Shown: piece after piece, positions 42,878 to 49,487 of the stretch
Layout: the number at the start of each line of letters is the position of its first letter
Position numbering within the stretch: the stretch's first letter is position 1
Assembly: GCA_902785065.1 (NCBI GenBank)
Contig: CACZXH010000017.1
Span: forward strand, 40,428 to 95,254
Direction of reading: 5' to 3'
Length of the DNA stretch: 54,827 bases
From: an uncultured Bacteroidia bacterium
GTDB taxonomy: Bacteria > Bacteroidota > Bacteroidia > Bacteroidales > UBA932
The notes under the pieces: model-generated
Seen by the model: only the letters and a program-made list of their open reading frames with translations
Told to the model about the DNA's origin: nothing
Databases searched by the model: none
Program-made: the position numbers and the translations under genes

Positions 42878-43774
42878 ATGATGGCAAAACAAGGTAATCA
42901 AAGCGTAACGAAGCTTACAGACAGTTTCTGGCAGGACCATCGCTCCGACAGCGGCTTCCAGTATGTGAGCGAGCGGCTCATCCAGACACGTGGCGTCGGT
43001 GAAGGATACAGTGTACAGTTCGGCTCAGGGGATCCTTTCCAACTGAAGAACTTGCATATCGCCCTTGTCAAAAGCGGTAGCGTGGACATCAGCGTCAACC
43101 TTCTCCCCCGCCACTATGAAGCGGGTGATATGATGGTGATCACTCCGGACAGCATCATGACGCAGCAGGGGCGCAGCCCGGACTTCGATATGCAGATCAT
43201 CCAGTTGAGCCCGGCATTCCTGTCCGATGTCATGCACGGAGAGGTCCCGCCGCTTTTTATCCATCGGATGCAGGATTTCACCCTCCGGCCTTCCGATGCG
43301 GACCGGACCGCTTTCACTTTTCTTTCCGACAGTCTCTGGGCGCTCCTTCACGCAGCAACCCTCTCCGATGAAGCCATCCGCGCTTGCTGTGAATCCATCC
43401 TGCAGTATCTTCGGACCCTGATCCTTTTCCAGCAGTCAAGAACCCTCGCCGGCCAGACAAGAAGCCTCAGCATATTCAATCAGTTTATCGCACTCATCAA
43501 CGTCCATTGTGCCCAGCACCATGATGTGGGGTTCTATGCCGGAGAAATCGGTCTCAGCCGGGAACACCTGAGCAGTCTGATCTCAAAGGCAAGCGGTCGC
43601 ACAGCCAGTACCTGGATAGACGAAGCGCTTCTTTCGCGCGCTAAAATCCTGCTCCGGCACACTGATCTCACCTCGGCCGAAATATCCGACCGGCTCAATT
43701 TCCCTGCACCCTCTCATTTTTCCCGATTCTTCAAACGCCATATGGGCATGACACCGAAAGTGTATCGTCATTAA
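42878..43774 (+). CDS. AraC-family transcriptional regulator
   Basis: A 298-residue regulator: an N-terminal cupin-like sensing domain (about residues 30-140, with HYEAGDMMVITPDSIM) and a C-terminal AraC helix-turn-helix pair (about 195-298; VGFYAGEIGLSREHLSSLIS, SAEISDRLNFPAPSHFSRFF and the terminal GMTPKVYRH). It is similar in layout to the AraC protein at 48404-49336. It is divergent from the amidohydrolase/nitroreductase pair and probably activates it. ATGs at 42878 and 42881 both fit; the promoter box implies a leaderless or nearly leaderless mRNA. It is the last gene of the island before the tRNA-Gly 3' end. Confidence 0.88.
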   Translation: MMAKQGNQSVTKLTDSFWQDHRSDSGFQYVSERLIQTRGVGEGYSVQFGSGDPFQLKNLHIALVKSGSVDISVNLLPRHYEAGDMMVITPDSIMTQQGRSPDFDMQIIQLSPAFLSDVMHGEVPPLFIHRMQDFTLRPSDADRTAFTFLSDSLWALLHAATLSDEAIRACCESILQYLRTLILFQQSRTLAGQTRSLSIFNQFIALINVHCAQHHDVGFYAGEIGLSREHLSSLISKASGRTASTWIDEALLSRAKILLRHTDLTSAEISDRLNFPAPSHFSRFFKRHMGMTPKVYRH

Positions 43775-43968
43775 AACCTACCCGTCGGTCTTCTCCAAGA
43801 GAGTGACCTGGTGTTTGACGTCCATAGGTGGCGTCTTTTCCCTGTATGATGGCCGTTCAAGTCGCTTTCCCTATACGTCCTGAAAAGCCACGAAAGTTTC
43901 TCCTATGTTTCACCCGATGTCTTTTCGGTTTCTTCTAAATCGCTGATTTTCAATGTATTACGAGATAT
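43775..43968. other. Non-coding right end of the island
   Basis: About 190 bp without a supported gene. Near its end TCTAAATCGCTGATTTTCA resembles TCTTAAATCGCCGTTTCA at the left end (about 18458), a possible imperfect terminal repeat. ACGAGA (43960-43965) can pair with TCTCGT in the tRNA remnant, imitating a T stem. Confidence 0.35.
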
Positions 43969-43992
43969 AGTTCGAGTCTCGTTTTCCGCTCC
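43969..43992 (+). pseudogene. 3' part of the split tRNA-Gly gene
   Basis: AGTTCGAGTCTCG followed by TTTTCCGCTCC is the T loop, T stem 3' strand and acceptor 3' strand of a Bacteroidales tRNA-Gly. TTTCCGC pairs exactly with GCGGAAA at 18422. The upstream T-stem strand and anticodon arm are missing, replaced by ACGAGATAT. A perfect terminator follows directly, as expected for the native end of the gene. Confidence 0.7.
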
Positions 43993-44024
43993 AAACGCCT
44001 CGCAGTCCTGCGGGGCGTTTTTGT
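43993..44024 (+). terminator. Terminator of the tRNA-Gly gene
   Basis: ACGCC-T-CGCA and TGCG-G-GGCGT form a strong stem with a 4-nt loop, followed by TTTTTG. It lies just after the tRNA 3' end and supports reading this as the original tRNA locus. Confidence 0.8.
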
Positions 44025-44111
44025 TTGCGGGCCGGGGACAATGTGTTTCCAGGAGGCCGGGAACCGAGCACTTTGTATGTTGTTGATAATCAGACACGTA
44101 TAGCACATCTA

Positions 44112-44147
44112 GTTCCCAACCTCATTATTTGCAAAGGGGTTGGGAAC
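44112..44147. repeat. 10-bp inverted repeat near the tRNA 3' end
   Basis: GTTCCCAACC (44112-44121) and GGTTGGGAAC (44138-44147) are perfect inverted copies with a 16-bp spacer. Two copies of AATAATCAG or GATAATCAG followed by ACAC/CCAC flank it (about 44086 and 44167). No T run follows, so a recombination or protein-binding site is more likely than a terminator. Confidence 0.45.
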
Positions 44148-44239
44148 CACACCCCGTGCGACCCACTAATAATCAGCCACTTAAAAACCATCGCGTGCCA
44201 AACCTGATATGTCGTCCTAAACTGGATACTGCCGGCGGA

Positions 44240-44374
44240 ATGGACTGGCAAGCAAAACGACTCGAAGGAAAAGTCTTCACAGTGCGCTTCATAGACTCCG
44301 CCGGGCAGATACACCTCGAAGAAACCGGCATCGCACTAATCCCCGGTGTCGATGAATATGAGATTGTGAAGTAG
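44240..44374 (+). CDS. Small hypothetical protein, repeated family
   Basis: A possible 44-residue protein (MDWQAKRLEGKVFTVRFIDS then AGQIHLEETGIALIPGVDEY and EIVK). I do not recognise the family. Its 3' part and the following terminator recur, decayed, at 46682-46787, where the Gly codon before QIHLEE has become TGA. The conserved codons in the two copies (QIHLEETG-x-ALIPGVDEYE-x-VK) suggest it was once selected as protein. The frame is open further upstream to 44129, but that part has no coding look. Confidence 0.45.
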   Translation: MDWQAKRLEGKVFTVRFIDSAGQIHLEETGIALIPGVDEYEIVK

Positions 44375-44385
44375 CGCTATTGGAG

Positions 44386-44411
44386 AAAGGGCTCGTTGCC
44401 CTTTTTCTTTT
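44386..44411 (+). terminator. Terminator after the small ORF
   Basis: AAAGGGC (44386-44392) pairs with GCCCTTT (44398-44404) around TCGTT, followed by TTCTTTT. Confidence 0.75.
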
Positions 44412-44446
44412 CTGCTAATTGACTTATATTTACATTGATAAACCGT
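44398..44446 (+). repeat. Dispersed repeat, copy 1
   Basis: GCCCTTTTTCTTTTCTGCTA followed by ATTGACTTATATTTACA and GATAAACC. Related copies lie at 46779-46827 and 54564-54613. The shared part begins in the terminator stem and runs about 49 bp; in copies 1 and 2 the homology also extends upstream through the small ORF. Confidence 0.65.
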
Positions 44447-44505
44447 AATTGAATGCAAGATTCCGTGCATACTCGCATTTAGATATTGTTCTAAACAGAT
44501 CTGTA

Positions 44506-44943
44506 ATGAAAACGATTATTATGAAGATACACGCTATCGTTTTTTTGGCCTTGACAACTATTGTTTTGTCATGCGCAAGGCAGGACATTCCTGCCATTTC
44601 AGTAGCCCAAGAAGAGTATTTGGTTGATTCTAATGGTGGAGAAATCACCATCCCAGTCACGTCAACGGGAATTGATGATGTAACTATAAAACTTGGCTAT
44701 TCAGATAGATGGAATACCGATCCGGCCAATGGGGATCGCACGCCAGCAACGCCTTGGATCAGTGTCTCCAAAGTAATCGAAGACTACCCTCAGACCAGGG
44801 CACTTTTATCTTGGACATCCGCTGTAGTCCTGATTATTGAGCAAAATAAGTCCACGTTTAAGCGTGAAGCGATCGTGCAGATAAGTTCTTTCTCAAAGAC
44901 GGCAAATGTCAAGGTGGTTCAAACGGGTCTCTCTGAGCAATAG
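44506..44943 (+). CDS. BACON-domain lipoprotein
   Basis: A 145-residue lipoprotein (signal VFLALTTIVLSC) with one BACON-type Ig-like domain (about residues 28-143) ending in the typical FSKTANVKVVQTGL. BACON domains are found in Bacteroidota surface proteins and may bind mucin or carbohydrate. The frame is open upstream to 44449, but the signal peptide fits ATG 44506. The gene is lower in GC than its neighbours, suggesting recent acquisition. It has no catalytic partner nearby. Confidence 0.72.
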   Translation: MKTIIMKIHAIVFLALTTIVLSCARQDIPAISVAQEEYLVDSNGGEITIPVTSTGIDDVTIKLGYSDRWNTDPANGDRTPATPWISVSKVIEDYPQTRALLSWTSAVVLIIEQNKSTFKREAIVQISSFSKTANVKVVQTGLSEQ

Positions 44944-44957
44944 CACAATCCTGAATA

Positions 44958-45821
44958 TCATTGATACTCCAGTCCTTTGACGGCAACTCCAATATTGACG
45001 GGTAGCGATTTCATTTCACCCAGGGCCACTTCCCTGACATAGCTGCTCTTGAGGTAGATATTGAAATCCATACTCATCTCCCAGAATTCCTGCTCCTCCT
45101 GTGTTTTGGCAAGGAAGGCCTGTAGAGCTTCGCTATTGCATCCGACAATCTGGAAGGCAATGAAGTATTTACCCGGCTCCAGCAGGAGGGTTTCTTCTGG
45201 CCGGATGTCAAAATTCTGCGGATCATTCGATACGGCAACCTCGAAGTAGATGGGCTTTTGGAGCACGTTGAGAAACGATTCTTTCTTTCCCTCGATGCGG
45301 TAGATATTGATGGAGGCGACGCAACCGGGGATATGGTTGCTGCGGACGGTAAGCAGGATATCCTTCACGAGGAAGGGTTTTTTGGCCTGGGCGACGGAAC
45401 CTATTTCCCGTCCCGAAGGGTGTTCGCTCCGCAGGGACGTAGTAATGATTCCCCTGCTCTTCAGCAAACTCGTTCCAGGGCGCAGGAGATATTTTTCTTT
45501 TGTGTCTCCGCCGATGAATACGGCCGGGGGCAATTCCTGTTCCTGTAGGACGATGACCACGTCGTCAGAAGGTCCTGTGACGACATAGGAGGCCGGCTGA
45601 TAGGAAACGTGGAAGAATTCCAACGTATCACAAGGAACGTCCATCTCAAAGCGTCCGTCGACGGTTGAGACCGTGCCGATCTGCCTTTTGGGCAGGCCGA
45701 TCTGGACATATTCCACGGCTTCGCCTTGCTCATTGACGATTCGTCCCTTGATCTTGACGTTTTCCTGCGCAAACAGCAGGACCGGCAGCAGCAGGGCCGC
45801 CAGGGACAACTCAATCCGCAT
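44958..45821 (-). CDS. Carboxypeptidase-D-like regulatory domain protein
   Basis: A 287-residue secreted protein with a signal peptide (LAALLLPVLLFAQ), an N-terminal CarboxypepD_reg-like beta-sandwich (about residues 22-100; VKIKGRIVNEQGEAVEYVQI, VSTVDGRFEMDVP) and a C-terminal beta-rich region (about 105-287) of unknown function with LRPGTSLLKSRG and LLLEPGKYFIAFQIVG. The start codon at 45821 lies inside the last codons of the upstream HTH gene (11-bp overlap), so it is translated by coupling and belongs to the same operon. Confidence 0.7.
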   Translation of the reverse strand: MRIELSLAALLLPVLLFAQENVKIKGRIVNEQGEAVEYVQIGLPKRQIGTVSTVDGRFEMDVPCDTLEFFHVSYQPASYVVTGPSDDVVIVLQEQELPPAVFIGGDTKEKYLLRPGTSLLKSRGIITTSLRSEHPSGREIGSVAQAKKPFLVKDILLTVRSNHIPGCVASINIYRIEGKKESFLNVLQKPIYFEVAVSNDPQNFDIRPEETLLLEPGKYFIAFQIVGCNSEALQAFLAKTQEEQEFWEMSMDFNIYLKSSYVREVALGEMKSLPVNIGVAVKGLEYQ

Positions 45822-46053
45822 AGATGTCTTCCTCCATTTCAACGCCTTCCGGATCGGGCTGGTAGTCCAGGATGTCGCCCGGCAGGCAGTCGAGCACTCT
45901 GCAGAGTTTGTTGAGCGTGGTGAAGCGGATGGCCCGTCCTTTCCCCGTCTTGAGCAGGGAAAGGTTGGTCATGGAGATGCCGACTTTTTCGGATAGTTCC
46001 GAGAGTTTCATATGGCGCTCCCAGAGCATTTTGTCGAGGTTAACGGTAATCAT
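45811..46053 (-). CDS. HTH transcriptional regulator (YozG/Cro-CI type)
   Basis: An 80-residue protein that is almost entirely a Cro/C1-type helix-turn-helix (MKLSELSEKVGISMTNLSLL, then RFTTLNKLCRVLDCLPGDIL). Small regulators of this type are commonly paired with DUF2975 membrane proteins, as here, where the genes overlap by 4 bp (46050-46053). It probably represses its own operon. The TAnnTTTG promoter box lies upstream of the first gene. Confidence 0.85.
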   Translation of the reverse strand: MITVNLDKMLWERHMKLSELSEKVGISMTNLSLLKTGKGRAIRFTTLNKLCRVLDCLPGDILDYQPDPEGVEMEEDIYAD

Positions 46054-46526
46054 ATCGCAAGTTGGCTGTCTTTTGCGGCCAGGTAAGCCATTTTATAGAG
46101 TCCGGCGAAGAGGAGGACGATGAGGGGGATCAGGATGGTGTTAGAATCAAGCATCAACTCCGATTCGCCCTTCACCACAGTTTGATAATTCGAGTGGACG
46201 AAGGCCAGAAGCGCGGCTACCAGTGCGGTCCAGCGGATGACCGGAATGTTGGATTTAGGGAAGATATCTCCATCTTTCAGACCCTGGTTGATGCGGTATA
46301 AGAAAATGCAGCACAGGACGAAAAGAAGCGTAATACCGATGAAACGAGCCGCAAGAATGAAGATTTGCCAGCCTTTTATCTCCGGATTCCAGGTTATGGG
46401 TATGATAAAGTTGTTCAGCCACAACTGGGAAATCATCTGAACATAAGTATAAATAAGTGTCAAGCCACCCATGAAGAGAATGGCGATGGAGAGTTTACGG
46501 ATGCTCTTTTGCGTTGAATTGTTCAT
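46050..46526 (-). CDS. DUF2975 membrane protein
   Basis: A 158-residue protein with four predicted membrane helices (SIAILFMGGLTLIYTYVQMI; GITLLFVLCCIFLYRINQGL; TALVAALLAFVHSNYQTVV; LIPLIVLLFAGLYKMAYLA). The middle segment KDGDIFPKSNIPVIRW is typical of DUF2975. Function is unknown; the family is almost always encoded next to a YozG-type HTH regulator, here directly downstream with a 4-bp overlap. Confidence 0.85.
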   Translation of the reverse strand: MNNSTQKSIRKLSIAILFMGGLTLIYTYVQMISQLWLNNFIIPITWNPEIKGWQIFILAARFIGITLLFVLCCIFLYRINQGLKDGDIFPKSNIPVIRWTALVAALLAFVHSNYQTVVKGESELMLDSNTILIPLIVLLFAGLYKMAYLAAKDSQLAI

Positions 46527-46560
46527 ATCGTTGTCGTTTTTGTTTTGCAGTGTCCATTGA

Positions 46561-46568
46561 CAAAGATA
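46561..46568 (-). promoter_or_regulatory. -7 promoter box of the DUF2975 operon
   Basis: TATCTTTG on the minus strand, 34 bp before the DUF2975 start. Two direct copies of TCATAAA lie just upstream (46587-46620), possible regulator sites. Confidence 0.5.
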
Positions 46569-46681
46569 ATGCCAATTTTACGAAAATCATAAATTAATAT
46601 TATGAATTTCATAAAATCAGTCTTGGGCTTGCCCTGGCTGGTTTGCGCTGCTCGGCTCGTGTACAACGCATCTTCGACCTT

Positions 46682-46753
46682 GCCTGACAGATACACCTCG
46701 AAGAAACCGGACTTGCTCTCATCCCTGGTGTTGATGAATATGAGCTTGTGAAA
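46682..46753 (+). pseudogene. Decayed copy of the small repeated ORF
   Basis: Reads QIHLEETGLALIPGVDEYEL then VK and stop, matching 44306-44374, but the preceding codon is TGA instead of GGG and the upstream part has drifted (RIFDLA against RFIDSA). No start codon is in a sensible position. Confidence 0.6.
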
Positions 46754-46765
46754 TAACGCTGTTGG

Positions 46766-46793
46766 AAAAAGGGCCCGTGCCCTTTTTCTTTTC
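46766..46793 (+). terminator. Terminator in dispersed repeat copy 2
   Basis: AAAAAGGGC (46766-46774) pairs with GCCCTTTTT (46779-46787), followed by CTTTTC. Confidence 0.7.
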
Positions 46794-46827
46794 GGCTGAT
46801 TGTCTTATATTTACACCGATAAATCGG
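46779..46827 (+). repeat. Dispersed repeat, copy 2
   Basis: GCCCTTTTTCTTTTCGGCTG followed by ATTGTCTTATATTTACACC and GATAAATC, closely matching copy 1 at 44398. Confidence 0.65.
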
Positions 46828-46840
46828 GATTTGATCGTCC

Positions 46841-46908
46841 CCGTCATGGCCGACCTGATCGGCCATCTGTCTGATTATCAGATGCCCGGTCTTGGCCGGG
46901 CATGACGG
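46841..46908. repeat. REP-like double-hairpin palindrome
   Basis: CCGTCATG (46841-46848) and CATGACGG (46901-46908) form outer arms; inside are two perfect hairpins, ATGGCCG/CGGCCAT (46846-46852 and 46860-46866) and ATGCCCGG/CCGGGCAT (46882-46889 and 46896-46903). The whole can fold as a three- or four-way junction, as in paired REP elements. Confidence 0.75.
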
Positions 46909-47032
46909 TTAAATTCGTATTTATCGGTCTCTTCTACCGCCAACAAAATAACCCCTCCACCCCAATCCATTCACGGGCGGAGACAATAGCGGCTAATTCT
47001 TCCGGCTCATAAGGAAAGCGTATACCGCCCTG

Positions 47033-47524
47033 TCAGAGGGAATCGATGACTTTCTTGTAGGGGGCAATCATCCCTTCACTCATTTTGCCGCCCAGCTTGC
47101 GCTTCAGTTTGGGATGGTTCATCATTCCTCCCACAAGGTACATCATCCAGGAGGTCCACCACTTCTTTTGGGGGAAGTCGTACTGGCCATGGCTCTTGAA
47201 GAACTTGTGGTCGGCGCGCATCAAGCCCCGCATCATGTAGATAAGGTCCCGGAAGATTTTCATTCCGCCGACACCGAGGAAGTTCTGGGGCGGGGTGTAC
47301 TGTCTTTCCAGGGCATAGGCTACCGTTGCAGCAAGCGTGTCAATGTCCTTGTCCACGTCGCCTTCGTCCGATGCGATACCGGCCAGGAAGTTGCCGCCCA
47401 CCTGTGCCCTCGCCTCCAGCAGGAGACGAAGATTTTCTTCCACAGAGTAATCACCGACCACGAGATAACCGAAAGGGGTCCCCATGGTAACCGTACGGTG
47501 ACCGTTGCAGAACTGCCGGTCGTC
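47033..47524 (-). pseudogene. C-terminal fragment of a broken NAD(P)H-dependent oxidoreductase
   Basis: Continues the flavodoxin-like gene at 47523-48341 in another frame. It encodes DDRQFCNGHRTVTMGTPFGY, the GGNFLAGIASDE block, NFLGVGGMKIFRDLIYMM and a basic tail. In intact homologues, as I recall them, this region follows the RIK of the first fragment after about ten residues. Here ATCAAA is followed by TGACGACCGG, so those residues are lost and the frame is shifted. There is no credible start codon at the junction, so this piece is unlikely to be made. Confidence 0.72.
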
Positions 47525-48341
47525 ATTTGATCCGGAAAGCATAGAGGATGGCGTCGTGCTTGTGGATGGTCCCCCGGAGGAAATCGTCGAAGCCATCCTT
47601 ATACACACATTTTCCCGTGGCGGCACAGTTGAAACAACTCAGGCATCCGCCTTGGAACGGGAAATCCTCGATGTTGATGACATCGCACCCGTATGGGAAA
47701 ACTGCGATAAAACGGTCGATCATCGCCTTCAGACCATCATCGTCCGGCAGGAGGTCTGTGACGATGACGGCCTTTTTCCCCTCTTCATGCCTGACGGCCT
47801 GCGGAACGGTCGCCAGGTGTCTGATGCCTTTTCCTTCAATGATACGAGGCTTCTTGAACTCACCCCTGGAGAGCTTCCACAGCGTGAATTCGAACCAGTC
47901 CATGGCTTGCTTCCGCCCTTTCTCGGAAAGGATGTCGTCCATGTCGGCGGACAGGCCGTCCAGGAAAGGGAGGCCCATGTCGGCGCAGTTGTCCTCGATG
48001 AACCGATGGGCCGTGATATCATAAAAATGCTTGGAGGTGGTCACCTGGGTGGCTGCCTTGCCTGAAAGGTCCAGACCGGATCCTTTCATCAACTCCATAA
48101 AGCGATGGAGCTGGCTCGGAACAAGGAACGTGTAGACGGGATAGCAGAATACGAGGAGGTCCGCCTCCCTGATGGCTTCCAGCGCGGGGGAAAAGACCTT
48201 CTCCAGCACCTTGATTCTCTGCCCGGCATCCAGATAATCGAACTTGTACCCGGGAAACTTCTTTTCCAGAAAAAGGCAAGTATGCAGCGTAATGGAATTC
48301 TTCCCCTTGGGGCTTCCGTTGATGACCAGTATCGTATTCAT
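47523..48341 (-). pseudogene. N-terminal fragment of the NAD(P)H-dependent oxidoreductase
   Basis: A 272-residue open piece with a flavodoxin-like fold: ILVINGSPKGKNSITLHTCL (phosphate-binding loop) and ADLLVFCYPVYTFLVPSQLH, then a cysteine cluster CLSCFNCAATGKC near residue 245. It stops at TGA 47523 just where homologues continue into the C-terminal domain found in another frame. Intact proteins of this kind are about 450 residues. The start ATG 48341 gives MNTILVINGSP; the upstream frame to 48404 is not used. It lies 62 bp downstream of the AraC gene on the same strand. Function was probably flavin-dependent reduction. Confidence 0.75.
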
Positions 48342-48403
48342 AGTTTCAGAGGTTGGATCTATCGTATTTCTTGGAATCGTGGGAATCGGTCGGCGGCGGA
48401 CCA

Positions 48404-49336
48404 TCAGGCGTTCCGGTACTCGGAAGGAGTGAGGCCGGTATGGGCCTTGAAGAACTTGAAGAAGACGGACTGGTTGGGGAAATGGAGCTTATAGACGATT
48501 TCCTTGATGGCCAAGTCGGTGTATTTCAATAGATTCTTCGCCTCCAGAATGACGAAGTCGTCAATCCAGTCGGGAGCGGAGCGGCCGGAGGCCTGCTTGA
48601 TGAGCTTGGACAGGTATTTGGGGGTCAAGCACAGTTTGTCCGCATAGAAGGCCATGCCTCGCTCGGAACAGTGATGTTCGTTGACGAGGGCGATGAAACG
48701 TTCGAAGATCTGGTTCAGCCGGGCGGAGCGTTGGGAATCGGAATTCTTCCGGGCCTCGTCCACCTGATGCGCCCAGACGTCGGTGGACAGATAGGTAAGG
48801 GAAGTCAGGAGAGAGCCGATGATTTCCTTCTTGTTCGTGAAAGGGGCGCCGACGATTTTCCGGGCCAGGTTGAAGTAGTCGTTGGCCAGGGACATCTGGA
48901 ATTCGTCCAGGGTGATGCATGGATTGTCCAGCAGACGCAGGCTGTCCTGGAAGACTTTCAGCATGTCGAACCGGATGTCGGACATGAAATCCTTGGAGAT
49001 CAGGACGAAGATCATTTCCATGTCGCCGATCCGTTCCTGATCGTATTGGGACACTTTGACGATATTCCCTGGAGCCTGGATCATGAGGGATTTCTCCCGT
49101 ACTTCATAAGAATTGAGGTTCACGTCCACCGTGAAATGCCCTTTTTTCAAATAGAAAATGATGAACCCGTCGAAGCGGACGGGATATTGGAGCATCCGCA
49201 GGATGGCTTCGTTCTTTTCTACGCGCTTTCCGCTCACTTCGCCGATGACTAAGTCGTCGCCGATGCTCATTTCTTCGATGACAGGGGCCAGGGCCTTGAT
49301 CCGCTGGAGGTCGATGGTCTGGGGTGCTTCAGCCAT
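48404..49336 (-). CDS. AraC-family regulator of the export operon
   Basis: A 310-residue protein: an N-terminal cupin-like domain (about residues 20-130; IIFYLKKGHFTVDVNLNSYE) and a C-terminal AraC DNA-binding domain (about 205-310; GMAFYADKLCLTPKYLSKLI, KEIVYKLHFPNQSVFFKFFK and GLTPSEYRNA). It is divergent from the TolC/HlyD/ABC-2 operon and, by that position, its probable regulator. A promoter box (TATCTTTG) lies 24 bp upstream of the ATG at 49336, and a perfect 10-bp dyad lies next to the export promoter. The open frame continues upstream to 49657 but overlaps the divergent gene there. Confidence 0.88.
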   Translation of the reverse strand: MAEAPQTIDLQRIKALAPVIEEMSIGDDLVIGEVSGKRVEKNEAILRMLQYPVRFDGFIIFYLKKGHFTVDVNLNSYEVREKSLMIQAPGNIVKVSQYDQERIGDMEMIFVLISKDFMSDIRFDMLKVFQDSLRLLDNPCITLDEFQMSLANDYFNLARKIVGAPFTNKKEIIGSLLTSLTYLSTDVWAHQVDEARKNSDSQRSARLNQIFERFIALVNEHHCSERGMAFYADKLCLTPKYLSKLIKQASGRSAPDWIDDFVILEAKNLLKYTDLAIKEIVYKLHFPNQSVFFKFFKAHTGLTPSEYRNA

Positions 49337-49359
49337 AATTGTTCTTTTTTCGCTTTTTG

Positions 49360-49392
49360 CAAAGATAAGGTTTTTCTTTGGATATTTGCAAA
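49360..49392 (-). promoter_or_regulatory. Promoter of the AraC gene
   Basis: On the minus strand TTTG (49389-49392), a 21-bp spacer and TATCTTTG (49360-49367) fit the consensus. The leader is about 20 nt. Confidence 0.65.
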
Positions 49393-49427
49393 AATTCGCA
49401 TAATTCGACCAAAAGATAATTATTAGT

Positions 49428-49461
49428 GGCCATTTTATACATAATATGGCGTAAAATGGCC
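49428..49461. promoter_or_regulatory. Perfect 10-bp dyad at the export operon promoter
   Basis: GGCCATTTTA (49428-49437) and TAAAATGGCC (49452-49461) are exact inverted copies with a 14-bp spacer. The right arm ends 1 bp before the -7 box, so a bound protein would cover the -33 region. Confidence 0.65.
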
Positions 49462-49462
49462 G

Positions 49463-49470
49463 TATCTTTG
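49463..49470 (+). promoter_or_regulatory. -7 promoter box of the export operon
   Basis: TATCTTTG, 17 bp before the first ATG (49488). No -33 TTTG is present; the dyad occupies that region. Confidence 0.55.
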
Positions 49471-49487
49471 CACCCGCTTTCAACGAA

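Larger units (their letters stand above)
18447..43968. mobile_element. Putative 25.5-kb genomic island in tRNA-Gly with an alpha-mannan PUL
   Basis: This interval separates the 5' and 3' parts of one tRNA-Gly gene. It holds a complete alpha-mannan-type PUL with its regulator, then a nitroreductase-like, an amidohydrolase and an AraC gene. tRNA genes are classic targets of tyrosine-recombinase islands. No integrase gene is visible, so the element is either a remnant or was brought in by an enzyme encoded elsewhere. The left end carries three copies of a 9-mer, GTTCTACCA, and the C-terminal remnant of a truncated gene. Base composition resembles the flanks. An assembly join or two unrelated tRNA remnants are possible alternatives. 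Confidence 0.5.
46619..47032. other. Gene-free region with decayed repeat and palindromes
   Basis: About 410 bp with no intact gene. It holds a decayed copy of the small ORF (46682-46753, with an internal TGA), its terminator, dispersed repeat copy 2, and a double-hairpin palindrome. A minus-strand open frame here (46609-46866) is just the complement of these repeats. Confidence 0.6.

Noticed and set aside
46609-46866. An 85-codon minus-strand frame
   Set aside because: It covers only the decayed small ORF, its terminator and dispersed repeat on the opposite strand, with no recognisable protein features.
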